Source: Bombus terrestris (taxonomy: Eukaryota; Arthropoda; Insecta; Hymenoptera; Apidae). From it: 64,000 bases of DNA. The translations under genes were made by a program, and so were the position numbers. The stretch covers positions 6,510,001-6,574,000 of the forward strand of contig NC_063274.1 of NCBI RefSeq assembly GCF_910591885.1, in the 5' to 3' direction. A model generated the notes under the pieces. It had not been told where the DNA came from, made no database searches, and saw nothing but the letters and a program-made list of their open reading frames with translations. Position 1 is the stretch's first letter. Each line of letters begins with the position of its first letter. Positions 1 to 11,860 of the stretch are shown here, one piece after another.

Positions 1-3000
1 GTCATTTGTAAGCAGCAAGTATTTCTTGTTTGCGATCTAAATAAATATTCGATTGGATAAGGCGTATTCGTCGTATCGTGTATTGACATCTTACTGCTAT
101 TTCGGTTTCCGAAAATCAGCACAATTCGAATCAACAATTTCTTAGTCTCTGTTCCCGACAAAGGAACGTTCCGCACAAAAGAACCTTAAAAAGAACACAG
201 CCTAAAGAAGACGGTAGAACAACCATAGCTACAACTTTGGCCTGGTTTCAACACCATCGCACGACAGAGGACTCTCCCATTTCATGAATCTGCTGATTCC
301 ACCCTCCTCTCGATCCACTTTTCCCCTTCCAGGTCCATCGAACGTTTAGCAGGGACGGTAAACATTCGGGACACGCAACGAGACCATTCTAGTTCCTCGG
401 TGTCTCTCTCACCCTCTCTAAAAAGGGGTTCGATCTACCCTAACGTTCCGGTTTTTCATAATAAAATCGTCATGCGCCGGCCCGATTGGCTGGGATCGCT
501 CGAAGGGTCCCACAATACACCGTGGGCTTGTCCACGCCAATATTTCTGAGGGTGCACGACAGAGGGGCAAAAAGGAGAGAGTCTTCTGTCTCATAGTCGG
601 AGGCTGTCGCTGTGTAAATAGGGCACACACCAAGAGACACACGCCCCGCGCCATTGTGCGTGCCCTCTCGTCTGAAGGGTGCCCCTTCTGTCCCTGCACA
701 AAGGGTTGTCCCAGGGCCGGTCGTTTGAAAACTGAATTTTTTATCCGGTCGACAGGAAAGCGGCCATCATACCCATTCCATGTCCCCTTTTCGAGGTTTG
801 TTCACATGTGTGTAATATAACGTGAGCCCGTAGCCTGCTTCTTTCTTCGGTCCGCGATGTTCGACAGCGCCGTATGGCTCCGTTCTGTTCTTAGCATTGT
901 GTGAACAGGTTCCTTTCAGAGCTCGAGATTCGCCGTCGAGATGGTTAATGGCTTCTTCCGGAAACACGACGCGTCGCTTTCCTTTTCTAGAGATGATTCG
1001 TTGAATATTTCTCTGGGTCGATGAAAATTCCACAGGTCTATGGATTTTTACTTGGAGTTTGATTGAAATGGAAACCGTTTCGTTCGACTATGTTCGCAAA
1101 AGATTCTTAAAGTAACCATTGCCTCGTTTGTGCAATTGCACAGGAAAGAAACAACGAATAGAAGATTCGTTTATCCTGAGAATGCATTTTGGAACAGAAA
1201 ATTCCTAATCGTCAATGTCTCGATCTTCACCCTGATCGAAACAATCATTTCTCTATTTAAAGCGAATATTTCACACGTACCTAATCTTCCATCCAATTTT
1301 CAACTCCATTTATAGCCCAGTCGAAAATAAAATTCAATCATTGCCGAATACCCACTCTACCATTGCCCCAAACTCAAGGTTTAAACGCCTCGTGTCACGA
1401 TTTTCAATTCTTCGTTGGTTTATAATCGCGGTTCGTCGAAGATCGATTACGGCCGATGTAGGAAAGGGTCGCGGAATCCGCACGAGAGGATTGTTGCTCA
1501 GGGTCGTGAACGAGGATAGGACAGCCTGTTCTCTTGGTCGCGTTCCTTTTTTCCCGCCTCGTGACGGCCTCGAGAGTCCTTAATTTCCTCGGCGCGGCAT
1601 TTTCGCGTGCGACACGAGTATTAAGTCGGGACTCGAAATGAAAAGCCCCCGGCCCGCACGTCCTTTCCACGGACTGACAGCTCCACGACGAGTCGACGGG
1701 AATTATTTAGCCGCCGTTGTTCCCGGCACGCCGGACTGTGCCGCTCTCTACGCATGCGGATCGAGAAACCTTCGTATCGAGGGTGCAGTTTTCATGAGCA
1801 GCGAAAACAAAAACGCACGACGTTTTGAATCGTGGATAACTCTTTTTGCATGTAACTGTGGAAGTTTGCGTGCGTTTTATACATAAGCAAAAAGCGGAAT
1901 TCGTTTCGGCCATTTCGCGTACAGCAATAACTTTTTCAAATCTGCTACAACGATAGGAGAAAAGAAAGAGCGCAGAGCTACGCAATATAAGCGAAGTTTC
2001 TGGCAAGTGTTAGAGCGAAAAATCCTCTTCCAACTCGCACCATACACAGCTAACCTAAAACAACATCTACGAACCACGTGCTCTTTCCAAACTCAAAAAA
2101 TAAAGTCGTTTCCTTAATAACACTACTTCGAAGCGAAGAAAAAAATTCAACCTTCCTTTACCCCGGCAAACATCTGTCCTTCGCCACGCATTCCTCCACC
2201 CATTTCAATCTCCCGAATCAACTCATCCACAGTTTCAAAAGTAAATTACGTCTCGACGACACAGCGGAACGGCGGAGCACCTGCCAGAAGGACGATCGAT
2301 GTTCGACGATAGATAAACGTTCCTCAAGCGTTTCGGCGTCGAGCAGACGCGGAAGCGATCAGCGTCTAGGTAGCGATTACTACATACGGCCACGTGTCGT
2401 CTTTCCGGCGAGTCGTTTCACGGTCGTTTATGGGGAAGAACGAAAATTACCGAGAGAAGCGTCCGCTCTATTTGAACAGACCGTCGGAATCGGTGCGCAT
2501 CGAAAACATCGTCGAGTGCTGCGCACGACGTGATTGTTTGGAAAGCAATTTCGGCGTTGTACGTACTTTTATTAGATGATGCGCGGCTCTCGGAAGTAGG
2601 AAAGAGGTTGTAGCTTATGTTTGTAATGCTGTAATTTGTGTTTCGGACGAATAAATATTGTAGGATTTATTTGCTAATAATACCCGTACTTGTGTTCATA
2701 ATCTGCTATTTCGTATAAAATGTTTCGAGAGAGAACATCACGTTACAATATTAAATCCTTGAACTATAGTTTTTTGTCGGATCATTAATAATTCATACGG
2801 AAAGATAGCCAAATATTTCTTCATTAAATTACAATCTTTCTGTCGTTTCTATCAAAGTATTAAAACTCAATCCGTCGATAGTTGCGATAGTTTCGACGCT
2901 GAAACCGCGCTCAAGCACGATAATTTTCGATTCCCATAAGGTACGCGGCTCGTCCACGCGTGTCCTAGATGGTTGCACTTAGCTCGATGCCGGAAGCGTG

Positions 3001-3844
3001 TATTAACGAGGGAAGTCCCGTATCCTGGGACGACCAGCGAAACGATTATCGATAAATGACAGTAACCGCAGGTCGCCTGGCGTCGTGGCGCGCGTCAGTC
3101 GTGGTCGGAGTTACCATATGTCGTTTACCGGATCTGACGGCTAGAACATTATGCTTCCTCTTCAACGATCAAGTACAATACCATTCGATAATCGCCTTGT
3201 TTAAACATTCACACAGATTTTCTTATTATTTCTTCGTAGGTTGAAAATACAACTTTTAACACGTTTTTTTTCTATTTTATTATTTCGTAAACGACCGCTG
3301 GAAAGATAAAAGAAATTCAAAAGAGTCATCACCACCGATCGAAACAAAACACGTTTGGCCGCAATGCAGAGAAAGAACGTAAGCACAGAGCAGGACGAAA
3401 GAACACGAAGCGGACGCGTGTCGTTCATCGCGGTCGTCAGAGAGTCGTTCGCTCGCGAGCACGAGGCGTTTCACTCGGCTGGTCGGTGACACGTTGACAC
3501 GTGAAACGTGGCAGTCAAAGGTTGTTCCCTCGCCTCCCTCGAGCAGCGATCGCGTTCCGTGCATCTTTATTCGGGGATCGATCGAACGAAGCGACGATGG
3601 CGTAGTGGAACGGAGTATCGTGACCAGGCGTCTTCCGGGAGGAGTCGCGCGATTTCACGGAGACTTCCGTTCATTTTCCGTTCGCCTATTAGCGATCACG
3701 AATAGGATGGCGAGCCACCACCTATCCCCGCGCGACCAAACTCATTAAACGTCTGTCCGTTTGTCTCGCGATGCACACGCGGAACATACACCGTGCTTTG
3801 CTCTCTCCCTCTCTCTTTCTACATATTTCTCCGTCTGTTCACTT
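1..3844. other. noncoding stretch, no gene recognised
   Basis: I see no exon, RNA gene or transposon here. Open frames on both strands are arginine- and serine-rich, as expected from translated CpG-rich noncoding DNA. The longest, 2078-2533 on the plus strand (151 codons), contains no ATG at all. The part from about 3400 to 3700 is richer in CpG than the AT-rich part around 2600-2900. Confidence 0.6.
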
Positions 3845-4066
3845 ATGGCGTCCGCCACGGAAGTTGTAAACGAATTAACGATGTGTCGTAGATCGCCGAC
3901 CGGCATCGGCTACGGGGCGATAGGTACTATTCTCATCAGCCAGCAGGAACAATTACTTTTCTCCCACGTATCCCAGTCCAGAAGTATAGAACTTCTATAC
4001 GCGTTGATGTCGCGGATTGCCTTCCGTTCGTGCGATCCCTCGTTTGTACGTGAGATTGATGTTTAG
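3845..4066 (+). CDS. weak candidate small ORF (73 codons)
   Basis: An ATG at 3845 opens a 73-residue frame ending in TAG at 4066. The product starts MASATEVV and has mixed, protein-like composition rather than the arginine-rich look of most open frames here, but I recognise no domain, signal peptide or membrane segment. A strong 3' splice site lies 289 bases downstream at 4355 and opens another long frame, so the two could be parts of one transcript. I found no convincing phase-matched donor inside this frame. Open frames of this length are common by chance in 64 kb, so this is only a pointer. Confidence 0.1.
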   Translation: MASATEVVNELTMCRRSPTGIGYGAIGTILISQQEQLLFSHVSQSRSIELLYALMSRIAFRSCDPSFVREIDV

Positions 4067-4355
4067 CTGTGAGATTACTTCAACAGTGGCGCATACGAGT
4101 CTTATCGATTGACGTGGCGAAACAGCTAAAATAATTATCAGTAGAATTCCTGACCCATCGACGGTATTTCGGCTTGAAATTTATGAATTGTTAAAAGTTC
4201 AGGGAAACAGAAAACTGCCAGTCCATAATTTATTTGTTTAAACAAAACCCTACGTCCGAATAAAGTATGTTTCGCGAAAAATACCCGGCACGTACAAACA
4301 GCATTTCTACGTCGCTGTATTTATTCTACTGTATTACGCTCTCTATTATTTGCAG

Positions 4356-4655
4356 CCAAGCACAGGAAATTTCATACCGCGCAAGGTTTATACAATCGCA
4401 AACATCGTAGTAATGAAATGGAGAACCCGATCAGAAAACTGTGCGTACACGTCTTTGCGTTCTGTATCAAATACCGATATTTCCGACCACCCTCACGCAA
4501 CAACAACCAAACATCACGAAACTCTGTTCCGACTTCCACCTGCAGTGCCGCATATTACCAGCGACTCCACCCTTCGATTTGACAAATCGTCCCACCTCTT
4601 TTTCGCTTTAATCACGGCATATAAGGAAATTGAATATCACTCGGAAAGGCAATAG
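4356..4655 (+). CDS. candidate terminal exon behind a strong 3' splice site
   Basis: A pyrimidine-rich tract ending TTATTTGCAG at 4355 is a good 3' splice site. Directly after it, one frame runs open for 99 codons to a TAG at 4653-4655; a second frame is also open for about 76 codons. The 99-codon frame translates to a balanced mixture of residues with no recognisable domain. What is seen is the splice-like signal plus an open frame; that it is a terminal exon is inference. The double openness argues for stop-poor sequence as the simpler cause. No clear poly(A) signal is obvious right after the stop. Confidence 0.15.
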   Translation, partial: PSTGNFIPRKVYTIANIVVMKWRTRSENCAYTSLRSVSNTDISDHPHATTTKHHETLFRLPPAVPHITSDSTLRFDKSSHLFFALITAYKEIEYHSERQ

Positions 4656-5786
4656 CGCTCGTTGACAAGCGGCTGTTAGATTTACACCGGTCGATTAACC
4701 TGCCACGCGTTCCGGCGCGTTTGCGCACGGTCGGATCCGGGTCGAGAATGATGACCAAAAGCCGAGGTCGTCGGGGAGCGCTCGTAACTCGTCTGCTGAG
4801 CGCAACCACCTCACGACTTTATTCCAGGTAGCCGAGAAGGAAAGCCGAGGAAAGGTGGGCCGCGCTGGGGGCGGTGCTCGCCGCGATTTCACGTACGGTT
4901 CGTTTTTGTCGTTTCCCGGTGTTTCACAAGTGACACGAGAGCCAAAAGGACCACCGTGCTCGCGAGCAAGTCGAATTTTATTGCCCTTTGCATGCTCTCT
5001 TCTGTTTGCTGCTTTTATTCTCATGAACCATGCGCGTTCCTTGAGGAATGAAAAGTCGCTTCTTTGCAATTTCGTTCCGCGACATCCGTAACGGTATTTT
5101 GTATCAAACGATAGCATCTTGAATTCCCTCGATTCTTCCATTTTTACTCGTCGTTCTTTAGAAATTGCATAAGTACGCTTTGTCGTGAATCATCGGCTTC
5201 CAATTTGCCTCCGTCGCGAAAAAGAAAGCGAAAGGTTTTATTAACGAACAGCATTCCCTTGTTAATTACGTGAATCTCGTGCACGAGCTAATTAGCGCGT
5301 TTTGGAGGCTTCTTAGAAGCGAATGGAGCTAATGAGACATATAAATGTACGACGAGCTATGAATTATTCACGAAGTCCTGGACGATTCGACGATCGTAAA
5401 GCTGTCGTCGCGAATTATGTATGTGCGATGAAACAAGAAACGACTGTCCCCGTCACATTTTCATACGCGTGCTGTACTAATCGTTCAACGGGAATATTAT
5501 TTGCCATTAAGTGAGAGAAGACCGACGATGTTGGTAAGGTGTATACGAGCCGAGATTACAGTTATTTCATCATAATTTTAATTGTAAGTATAGTTTCTTA
5601 TCCCGACATGAGAAACAGGAAATACGATTTCTATAGATACGTTACCTGGTGACAGTGCAATGGTACAGTGATGAAATACGATCACTGTGTGTCCTGCAGA
5701 TTGTTACAATTTCTCTCGAACAATGTATATAGACGTTAGATAGTATTTAATGCGATTGTAATTAAAAGGGAGTTAAAAATAGTTGT
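4656..5786. other. noncoding stretch
   Basis: There is no supported gene. The region contains a perfect 8-bp inverted repeat, ACAGTGAT (5665-5672) and ATCACTGT (5681-5688), around an 8-base loop. The first part (4680-4860) is CpG-rich and the rest is AT-rich. Open frames on both strands overlap and look like chance. Confidence 0.6.
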
Positions 5787-5996
5787 TTAATACCAGTCTG
5801 TGAATTCATAAGGCGAACAGTCGTTTCCTGATCCGTTGTTACAAGTCGCTCGCTTCTGCTCATCGCGAGCAATTTGAAAACAAAGGATTACTATCGACTG
5901 CGTGGGATCGTATCCATTACCCGCTGTTATATCTTCATTTGTACAGAAGATGTTCCACGTCAACGTAGCTTTCACATTCTTAGTATCTTTGTATCA
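5787..5996 (-). CDS. candidate C-terminal coding exon, cysteine-containing, unknown
   Basis: On the minus strand a frame runs open from 5996 to a TAA at 5787-5789, about 69 codons. Its translation is unusually protein-like for this window: it has few arginines, is rich in N, D, T and I, has a TWNIFC segment, four cysteines, and ends in EFTDWY. Within the open frame the first ATG-like starts are poor (a GTG at 5975), so it would need to be a downstream exon. An ATTAAA, a variant poly(A) hexamer, lies on the same strand near 5746-5751. On the same strand an ATG at 6115 opens a short hydrophobic start (MERKVLITLCL) that could be an upstream exon, but the splice sites between them are weak. I recognise no family. 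Confidence 0.2.
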
Positions 5997-7148
5997 CTGA
6001 ATAATTCATTTGTCTTGATAACGTACTGATCTCATGGAGAATCTGCGTGGTTCTAAATAGTATTAACGTGTTTCACATAGCGTAAGCAGAGTGTGATGAG
6101 CACTTTTCTCTCCATTATCGTTAATATATCTTTCAACTGTCTTGAAGGATTTAGACGCTTAATTGTAACTGATTAGATACGACGGTAATGCTTCGTGAAT
6201 TCCGATTAGAGAATCTAATAAATCTAATTGCAGGCAATTTGATAAAACTTAATCGTTAACAAATATAAACGACTCTGAACGTGTTCAATCAATTTACATA
6301 CTCGATACGACTCTTTTAGCCTACTCCGTTTCTATATGCTGGATCGATTCCAGCCGGATCTCCTTTTAAACTCGACGATCGCTGGAAACGCGAAACCCGG
6401 TCTCGAAGCATGGTGGATCCACAGCGATGACGCTCTCGGTTGACCCAGATCAGAGGAGCGTGACAGAGGTGCGACGAGCCGCGCGGGGGCGAGCGAGTAC
6501 GTACGGAGATCGGCGTGTTGCGAAAAATGGCAGCGGTGGCGCGTGTGAAAACCGGGAGCGCGACTCGACGCGTATGGAAATGCCGCGCGCTCGGTATTGT
6601 ATGGAAATGCGTGCGAGTCGAGCCGTAGGAGCAACCACTGTGACCAAACGGCCGCGATCGGGCCTCTGCCTCCCGGCATCGTAATGTCCCTGTCGAGAAA
6701 GCCTCGCGCGCCGCCTCGTAAAATCCGACTCGTACACCTTGTCGAGCATGCCGTTGTCCTGTCGATCCGCGAGGAAATTATCTCTCGCGAACGACACCTG
6801 GGCGATCGACCAGACACGACCTGTGATTACTCGTTCTCCACGTGCTTCGTGTCGTTGTTCGCGTTGCCTTTTTTCTCCCTGGGAAAATGGAACGATCGAC
6901 CCGTGTTGTCGTTAGTTTTATTTTACGTTTGTCGAGCGTATTGTCTTTTGCTGGTTTCCTGACTTTTCGCAGATTTATCGTGGGACTGACGTTCGTATTT
7001 CTGTTGCAGAAAATTTACATTTGTCGTTGTGAGTTTTTATTTAGCTCGCGACGACTTGTGATTTCCCTTTTTATTTTACTTCGAATTAAAGATATCGTGA
7101 TTATTCGATGAGCACGAACGATAAGAGGAATGAATTTCTCTGTTACAA
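5997..7148. other. noncoding stretch with a CpG-rich core
   Basis: From about 6430 to 6720 the DNA is rich in G+C and CpG, and open frames appear on both strands (up to 161 codons, minus, 6332-6817). The same bases are open in several frames, and the translations are low-complexity arginine-rich, so I reject them as genes. The CpG-rich core holds the hairpin listed at 6561-6620. Flanks are AT-rich and featureless. Confidence 0.55.
6561..6620. repeat. hairpin with a direct repeat inside
   Basis: The arms CGACTCG (6561-6567) and CGAGTCG (6614-6620) are complementary, and short ACGC/GCGT pairing extends the stem. Inside the arms the 12-mer GTATGGAAATGC occurs twice in the same orientation (6572-6583 and 6599-6610). 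The combination of an inverted and a direct repeat in 60 bases is seen directly; any regulatory role is inference. Confidence 0.55.
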
Positions 7149-7171
7149 CTCTCTCTCTCTCTCTCTCTCTC
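7149..7171 (+). repeat. (CT)n microsatellite
   Basis: An uninterrupted run of about 11.5 CT units. It ends in TCTCAG at 7173 and so also resembles a polypyrimidine tract with a 3' splice site. The following 33 codons are open in one frame before a TAG, too little to call an exon. Confidence 0.95.
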
Positions 7172-7173
7172 AG

Positions 7174-10100
7174 CTTGGTAGACGAACTTTGATTGTTATG
7201 TGTGTGTGGTCTATGAAAACTCTCTCTAAACTCACACTTTCCAGGAATTACTCAGCCTTAGGAAACAAACTATAGCTTCAGCCATTTCATATATATACGC
7301 ATTTTCAGAATTCCTGTTTCAAGTAGGTATGTAATAATAGTAGTTGACTAGCTCGATAGTTCTGCAGGAAATCGCTTTATAATTTCTCAAAGTGGTTACG
7401 AAACGCTTCCAACCTTTCCCTAGTCCCTCTTGAACTTTGACAAACACATTTTCTGTTCTAACAATTGGCCCGTCTCTCGGTGTAATGAAATTATGTCGGT
7501 AAATACTCAAATTTATTCACCCTCGGTACATTGTCAACTTTTCCTCGCTCCTTACGATCCTCATTAAGAACTCGTGCGTCCAAGGACTCGTTGTTGCATT
7601 AAGTCTTATTTAATCGATGGCAAGCATCCGAGAAAGCGGTAAGTAGTTTCAGGCTCGTAAAATCAGCGGCGTACGTTGTCGAGCACGCTGCATAAGTTGT
7701 CGTGGCGATGTACACAGGTTTTAATGTACCCATGCCGAGCGTACATCACGCGAGATCGACCGACAGAGGTGCACGCGTGTGCCGTGAAAACCAGCTAGCA
7801 ATTAGCCTGCGCGCCCTTTCTTCTCCACCTTGTTTTTCCCTTGACGAACCACGTTTTCGTTCATCCATTACGGTTATACGTGTACTCGTCTCTTCTTTGA
7901 TGGATATAAGTTTGCCGAGTCGCACGGTACCATAAATTTAAAATTACAAACCACGTTGCATCGTCTTCTGCACTGGATCTGAATATTATTTGTACATACA
8001 ACAAGCGTCCAGTAACTTAGCATTAAAATGATTTCTAACGCAAAAATCTAAATTTTTACTAAACCAAACCCCCAACTCTTTGAATAGTTCGATATTTCAA
8101 CTTCCTATCAGATCCACGCTCTTCTCTTCCAACAATTAACCCTTTAACCTCTAGAATCTCTATACCTCCGCGTCATCTCACCTCTAAAAGAATAGTCACT
8201 TCTAAATCTCACTTATAACCAACAGCACAACCTCTATTACTCGGAATTCAGCTCGAGAAACATTACAGCTTCGTCCCAAGAGCTCGAAGCAACGACGCTC
8301 ATCAGTCGGCATCGCATGTCCAATCTCGGTGGCACGTTTCCGCGCGGCCGTAAATTACGGTCGCGAGACCAGGCTCGCGATAAAACCACCGAATAAAATT
8401 TACACGACGTTTACGGAGTCGGCGTCAGCCGGAATCGAACGAGACACCTCGTTGCGGCCAGAGGTCAAGCCTGCTCGCTGGACCTCCTGTGGACACCGCG
8501 GGACGGAACGACTGCACGTCGTAAAAGTCATTTTGCACGCTCGCGGGAAGGACAGGTGAACGAGCACGCGTGCGCGTCTGCTCGCACGACGACGCTCCTA
8601 GGCTTTCGAGGGCAACGCTTTCAACCGCTGCAATCGCTTCGAGGAAATTGCCTTCATCTGTGTTACCTTTGCGCGCCACCCTTAGCCTCGCGATCCGGTG
8701 GTGGGGATGGTATGAGAAGGCGGTGGATCGTCGGAGGAGCTAACTATTCCTTGACACGGGCTCACCTCTGATCCTGCAGGGGACACGGTGCACTGACAGT
8801 GAAACGAGCCTGGTCTTTTACATCGTTGTGCAGGATGGAGATTGGAGGACGATGGCGATGAACAAAGGAAAATAGCGTAACGGGTTAAAAACTGACGAGA
8901 CTTTGGGATTTTCGAATCTTGCGACTTCGTGATAGAGTTTTTGATCTGCCTTTGAAAGTTTTTCAGTTGGAAGATTAAAGTATTTGCATGTTACGGACAA
9001 TATTATCCACAATAAGCCCCGACACTTCCCAAATAAAAAAAATGTAGGAAAGATAAAAAATACCAAAATTAAAACCTTTAGACAAGTTCTACTTTCTCTT
9101 CAGAAATTACCGTAACCGTTTCCCAGGTTCCTCCACTATCTATCCCATTACTCCTGCTCGCTATCCCAGACCATCAAGCGAGCAGGTGCGTGACGAGACG
9201 ATCGACAGGCGTCCACCGAGACTCATTCAGAGACAACTCGGACCATCCTTCCGGACACAACGGTCTCGATTCTAGGTATCGTAGAAGCACAGGATCCTAG
9301 TAGCCTCGACCGAAAAGACAATCGCGCGAGGAACGGGGAAAGAGGAGAACGAGCTCGCCACGGGCAATAATCTCGATGGCTCGCCAATTACGTTCGTCTC
9401 GTGGCCATCTGCTTCTTCGGGAGACCCGATCATCCTTCGACAACCTTCCTTCTCCCCTATTTTCTACGCCTCCCTCTGTACCATTTTCGAGTCGACCCAT
9501 CGAATTTTTGGCCACGAACCAAGTGTGGTCGTGGTTCGTCGACAGGGTCGAATAAAGTCGAGGCGAGGCTAAGAGGCGATGAAATTGGTCAACAGCGAGG
9601 ACAGCTTATCAATCGCAAATTATTTAACGATTACGAATTTGTGTCTACAGTTGTTCTGCCTTTTACATGACGGACACTCAGAATCGTTTATGAACAGAAT
9701 GAAATTAATTTTTCACGAAAGTAATGTACTCCGTCATAAATTTACTCAGAAAACGAAAATTTATTTTTCAATAGACATATAATGTGACAATTTCGTATAT
9801 TCTAATAGATGTCACATCAGAAGGAAACATTTTTCTTTGCGCCAGTTTTAACTGTTATTTATAATTTTAAACAATATATAACGCATTGATCTGTAAAAAA
9901 TGAAAAGTACGTTGCACACCTTAATTTCTTTTGATCACTGTAAAACCAAGAAAGTTTTAATCCAAATTGATTGAATTGAATTGCTTGAAAGATTAGCGAA
10001 CTAAGTCACCTTCTTCTAAAATCCTTCCAAAATTCTTCTAACGTGCGAAGGAAGCATAGAACCTGAAGAACGACGAATAAATCAGACGCTGGTAGAGTCG

Positions 10101-10784
10101 ATGCGTAAATCGGGCGCGGTCGTTGGACGTCATTCCAATCATGAGAAGTTTTTTTTCTAGAGAGAGGACGAGTCGATTTATGGGATATTGTGACCGTGGA
10201 CACGGCCCGGATAGACGGACGTATATAATTACGCCGAAATCGTAGTTAGACGCGCGGCCACAGCAGGGCCCGAAAATTGATCACGTACCACGCCAGGGCC
10301 ACTCTGTTCGCGCTCTCTGTCATTATCGAGAATAAAAGTCACCGCTACTCCTCGTCGGAATTCGTTGCTCACCGGCGACAATCTCCTCGACCCTGCTCCC
10401 TCTTCGAAACCGCGTGGACGCGCCGTGATCGCGAGTTCAACGTGTATACAGGGTGTTCGCTGGATATGTAACGTTCTTGTTCGCGAAGAGAGTTCTTCGT
10501 TTTTGAAGAAATAGCAGAAGAGCTGCAGGGTTAAAACTTGTTTTTTGAGACAGGTTGTTGGTCTTGTAAATTGGAAGGGAATATTAAAACGAGTATAGAA
10601 GGCAGTAGGTAGTTACATATTGGAAAATATCGTAGAGTCTTCTCAGATCTGTTTCGTTTCTTGTACTTGTGCATATTTCTATTATTAATTCTTCTTTATA
10701 ATATTTTTAAATATTCTACGTATTATAGAAGTTATTTAACACATATATAGTTATTATTTCATCGTTTAGTCTTTTGCTACAACG
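7174..10784. other. noncoding stretch
   Basis: No gene is recognised. Roughly 8280-8600 is CpG-rich and contains the 13-bp palindrome CCGTAAATTACGG near 8350. From about 9680 to 9960 the DNA is AT-rich. Open frames are short (under 90 codons) and occur on both strands. Confidence 0.6.
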
Positions 10785-10801
10785 ATATTGAATTTCAATA
10801 T
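10785..10801. repeat. 17-bp perfect palindrome
   Basis: ATATTGAA (10785-10792) and TTCAATAT (10794-10801) are exact reverse complements around a single T. It lies in AT-rich DNA, so a chance origin is possible. Confidence 0.6.
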
Positions 10802-11830
10802 TGAGAAAATTATTATAAAGGAATCCAGAAAGTAAATGTTCCTAATCTCAACATCGTGAGATTTTTCCCGGTGTCGCGTTTTTCTTATTCCTTCGACGTG
10901 GGATGGAAAACGTCTCGCGCGAGATTTTAACGTCGGAAGAGATATTTCTCTTTCCGCGCGTTTCTTCCGCATTTATTCCGAATCTTTCTAGAAGAGAGAA
11001 AGAGGATGAGAAAGGGAGGGAAAGAATGGAATCGTGCGGTTTTCGGATGGCGCGAGATGCTGATAGAAAATTCGGTAAGTCGATAACGAAAATTGCTAAC
11101 TTTCAAGTAGCGATAATTTCATCATTCCACGTTTTCATAATTGCCGCGAACCGAGCATAATAACCAATTCTACCTTCTTCTATTCTCGTCATATCTAACT
11201 CCCTTTGGTCATCGATTTCACATAATGAATACATCGTTCCAGTTTTTTAATTTTCGATACAAACAGTACAACGATACTACAAGATGCTCAAAGATTCGTG
11301 AAATCTCGAAACTGTCATTATACAGTACATTATACGGCCCGAATTTGCATAGAGACTACAAAATCATCGAACACCCCGAAATCCTGATATTATAATACGG
11401 TGATAGTCTCCCCATTACGAGGCTAAAGCGAGGCACGATTATTCACGGTAGATGAAAAGAGGCTTTCGCGAAATAGGAAGCTAATTAGCATAAGGGCGAG
11501 ACGTGGATACAAGCGAGTCCATTGTCCGCGAAGAGGGACGTTCGGACCCGGTTTCGGCCGGCCGTGTCCGGACGGGCGTCGTCGAGCGTGTCGCGTTTTG
11601 CGCGATGTCTCAACGAGAGAGTCGGACTGGCGCGGCGTGGCGGCGTGAAAGCGAGCGGCAGGCTGCCCGGTCCGATTCCTGGCGCGCGATCGCCTCGTCG
11701 TTCTGGGGCCTCCTCGTCTTCGTCATTTTCACACGCCGTTGCGCCGGAATCGCCGCTGCTCTACTGTGACTCGCTTGCGTAACAAGAGCGGACGCGGTCA
11801 CCCGAGCAGCTTCGCGACGCGCTCCACGTC
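10802..11830. other. noncoding stretch, GC-rich at its end
   Basis: From about 11500 to 11800 the sequence is one of the more GC- and CpG-rich parts of the window. Three overlapping open frames on both strands there are explained by the lack of AT-rich stop codons. No promoter motif or exon signal is convincing. Confidence 0.55.
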
Positions 11831-11860
11831 CCTTTCCTTTCCTTTCCTTTCCTTTCCTTT
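11831..11860 (+). repeat. (CCTTT)6 microsatellite
   Basis: Six exact copies of the pentamer CCTTT in a row. It is a likely length-polymorphic locus. Confidence 0.95.

Noticed and set aside
2078..2533. 151-codon plus-strand frame
   Set aside because: Contains no ATG and no clear splice acceptor before it.
8400..8500. tRNA-like GTTCGATTCC on the minus strand
   Set aside because: The flanking bases do not form a T-arm stem and no A box or acceptor stem is in place.
10440..10475. ATACAGGGTGTTC, resembling an insect transposon end
   Set aside because: No matching inverted end or target duplication within reach; the same short word recurs by chance.
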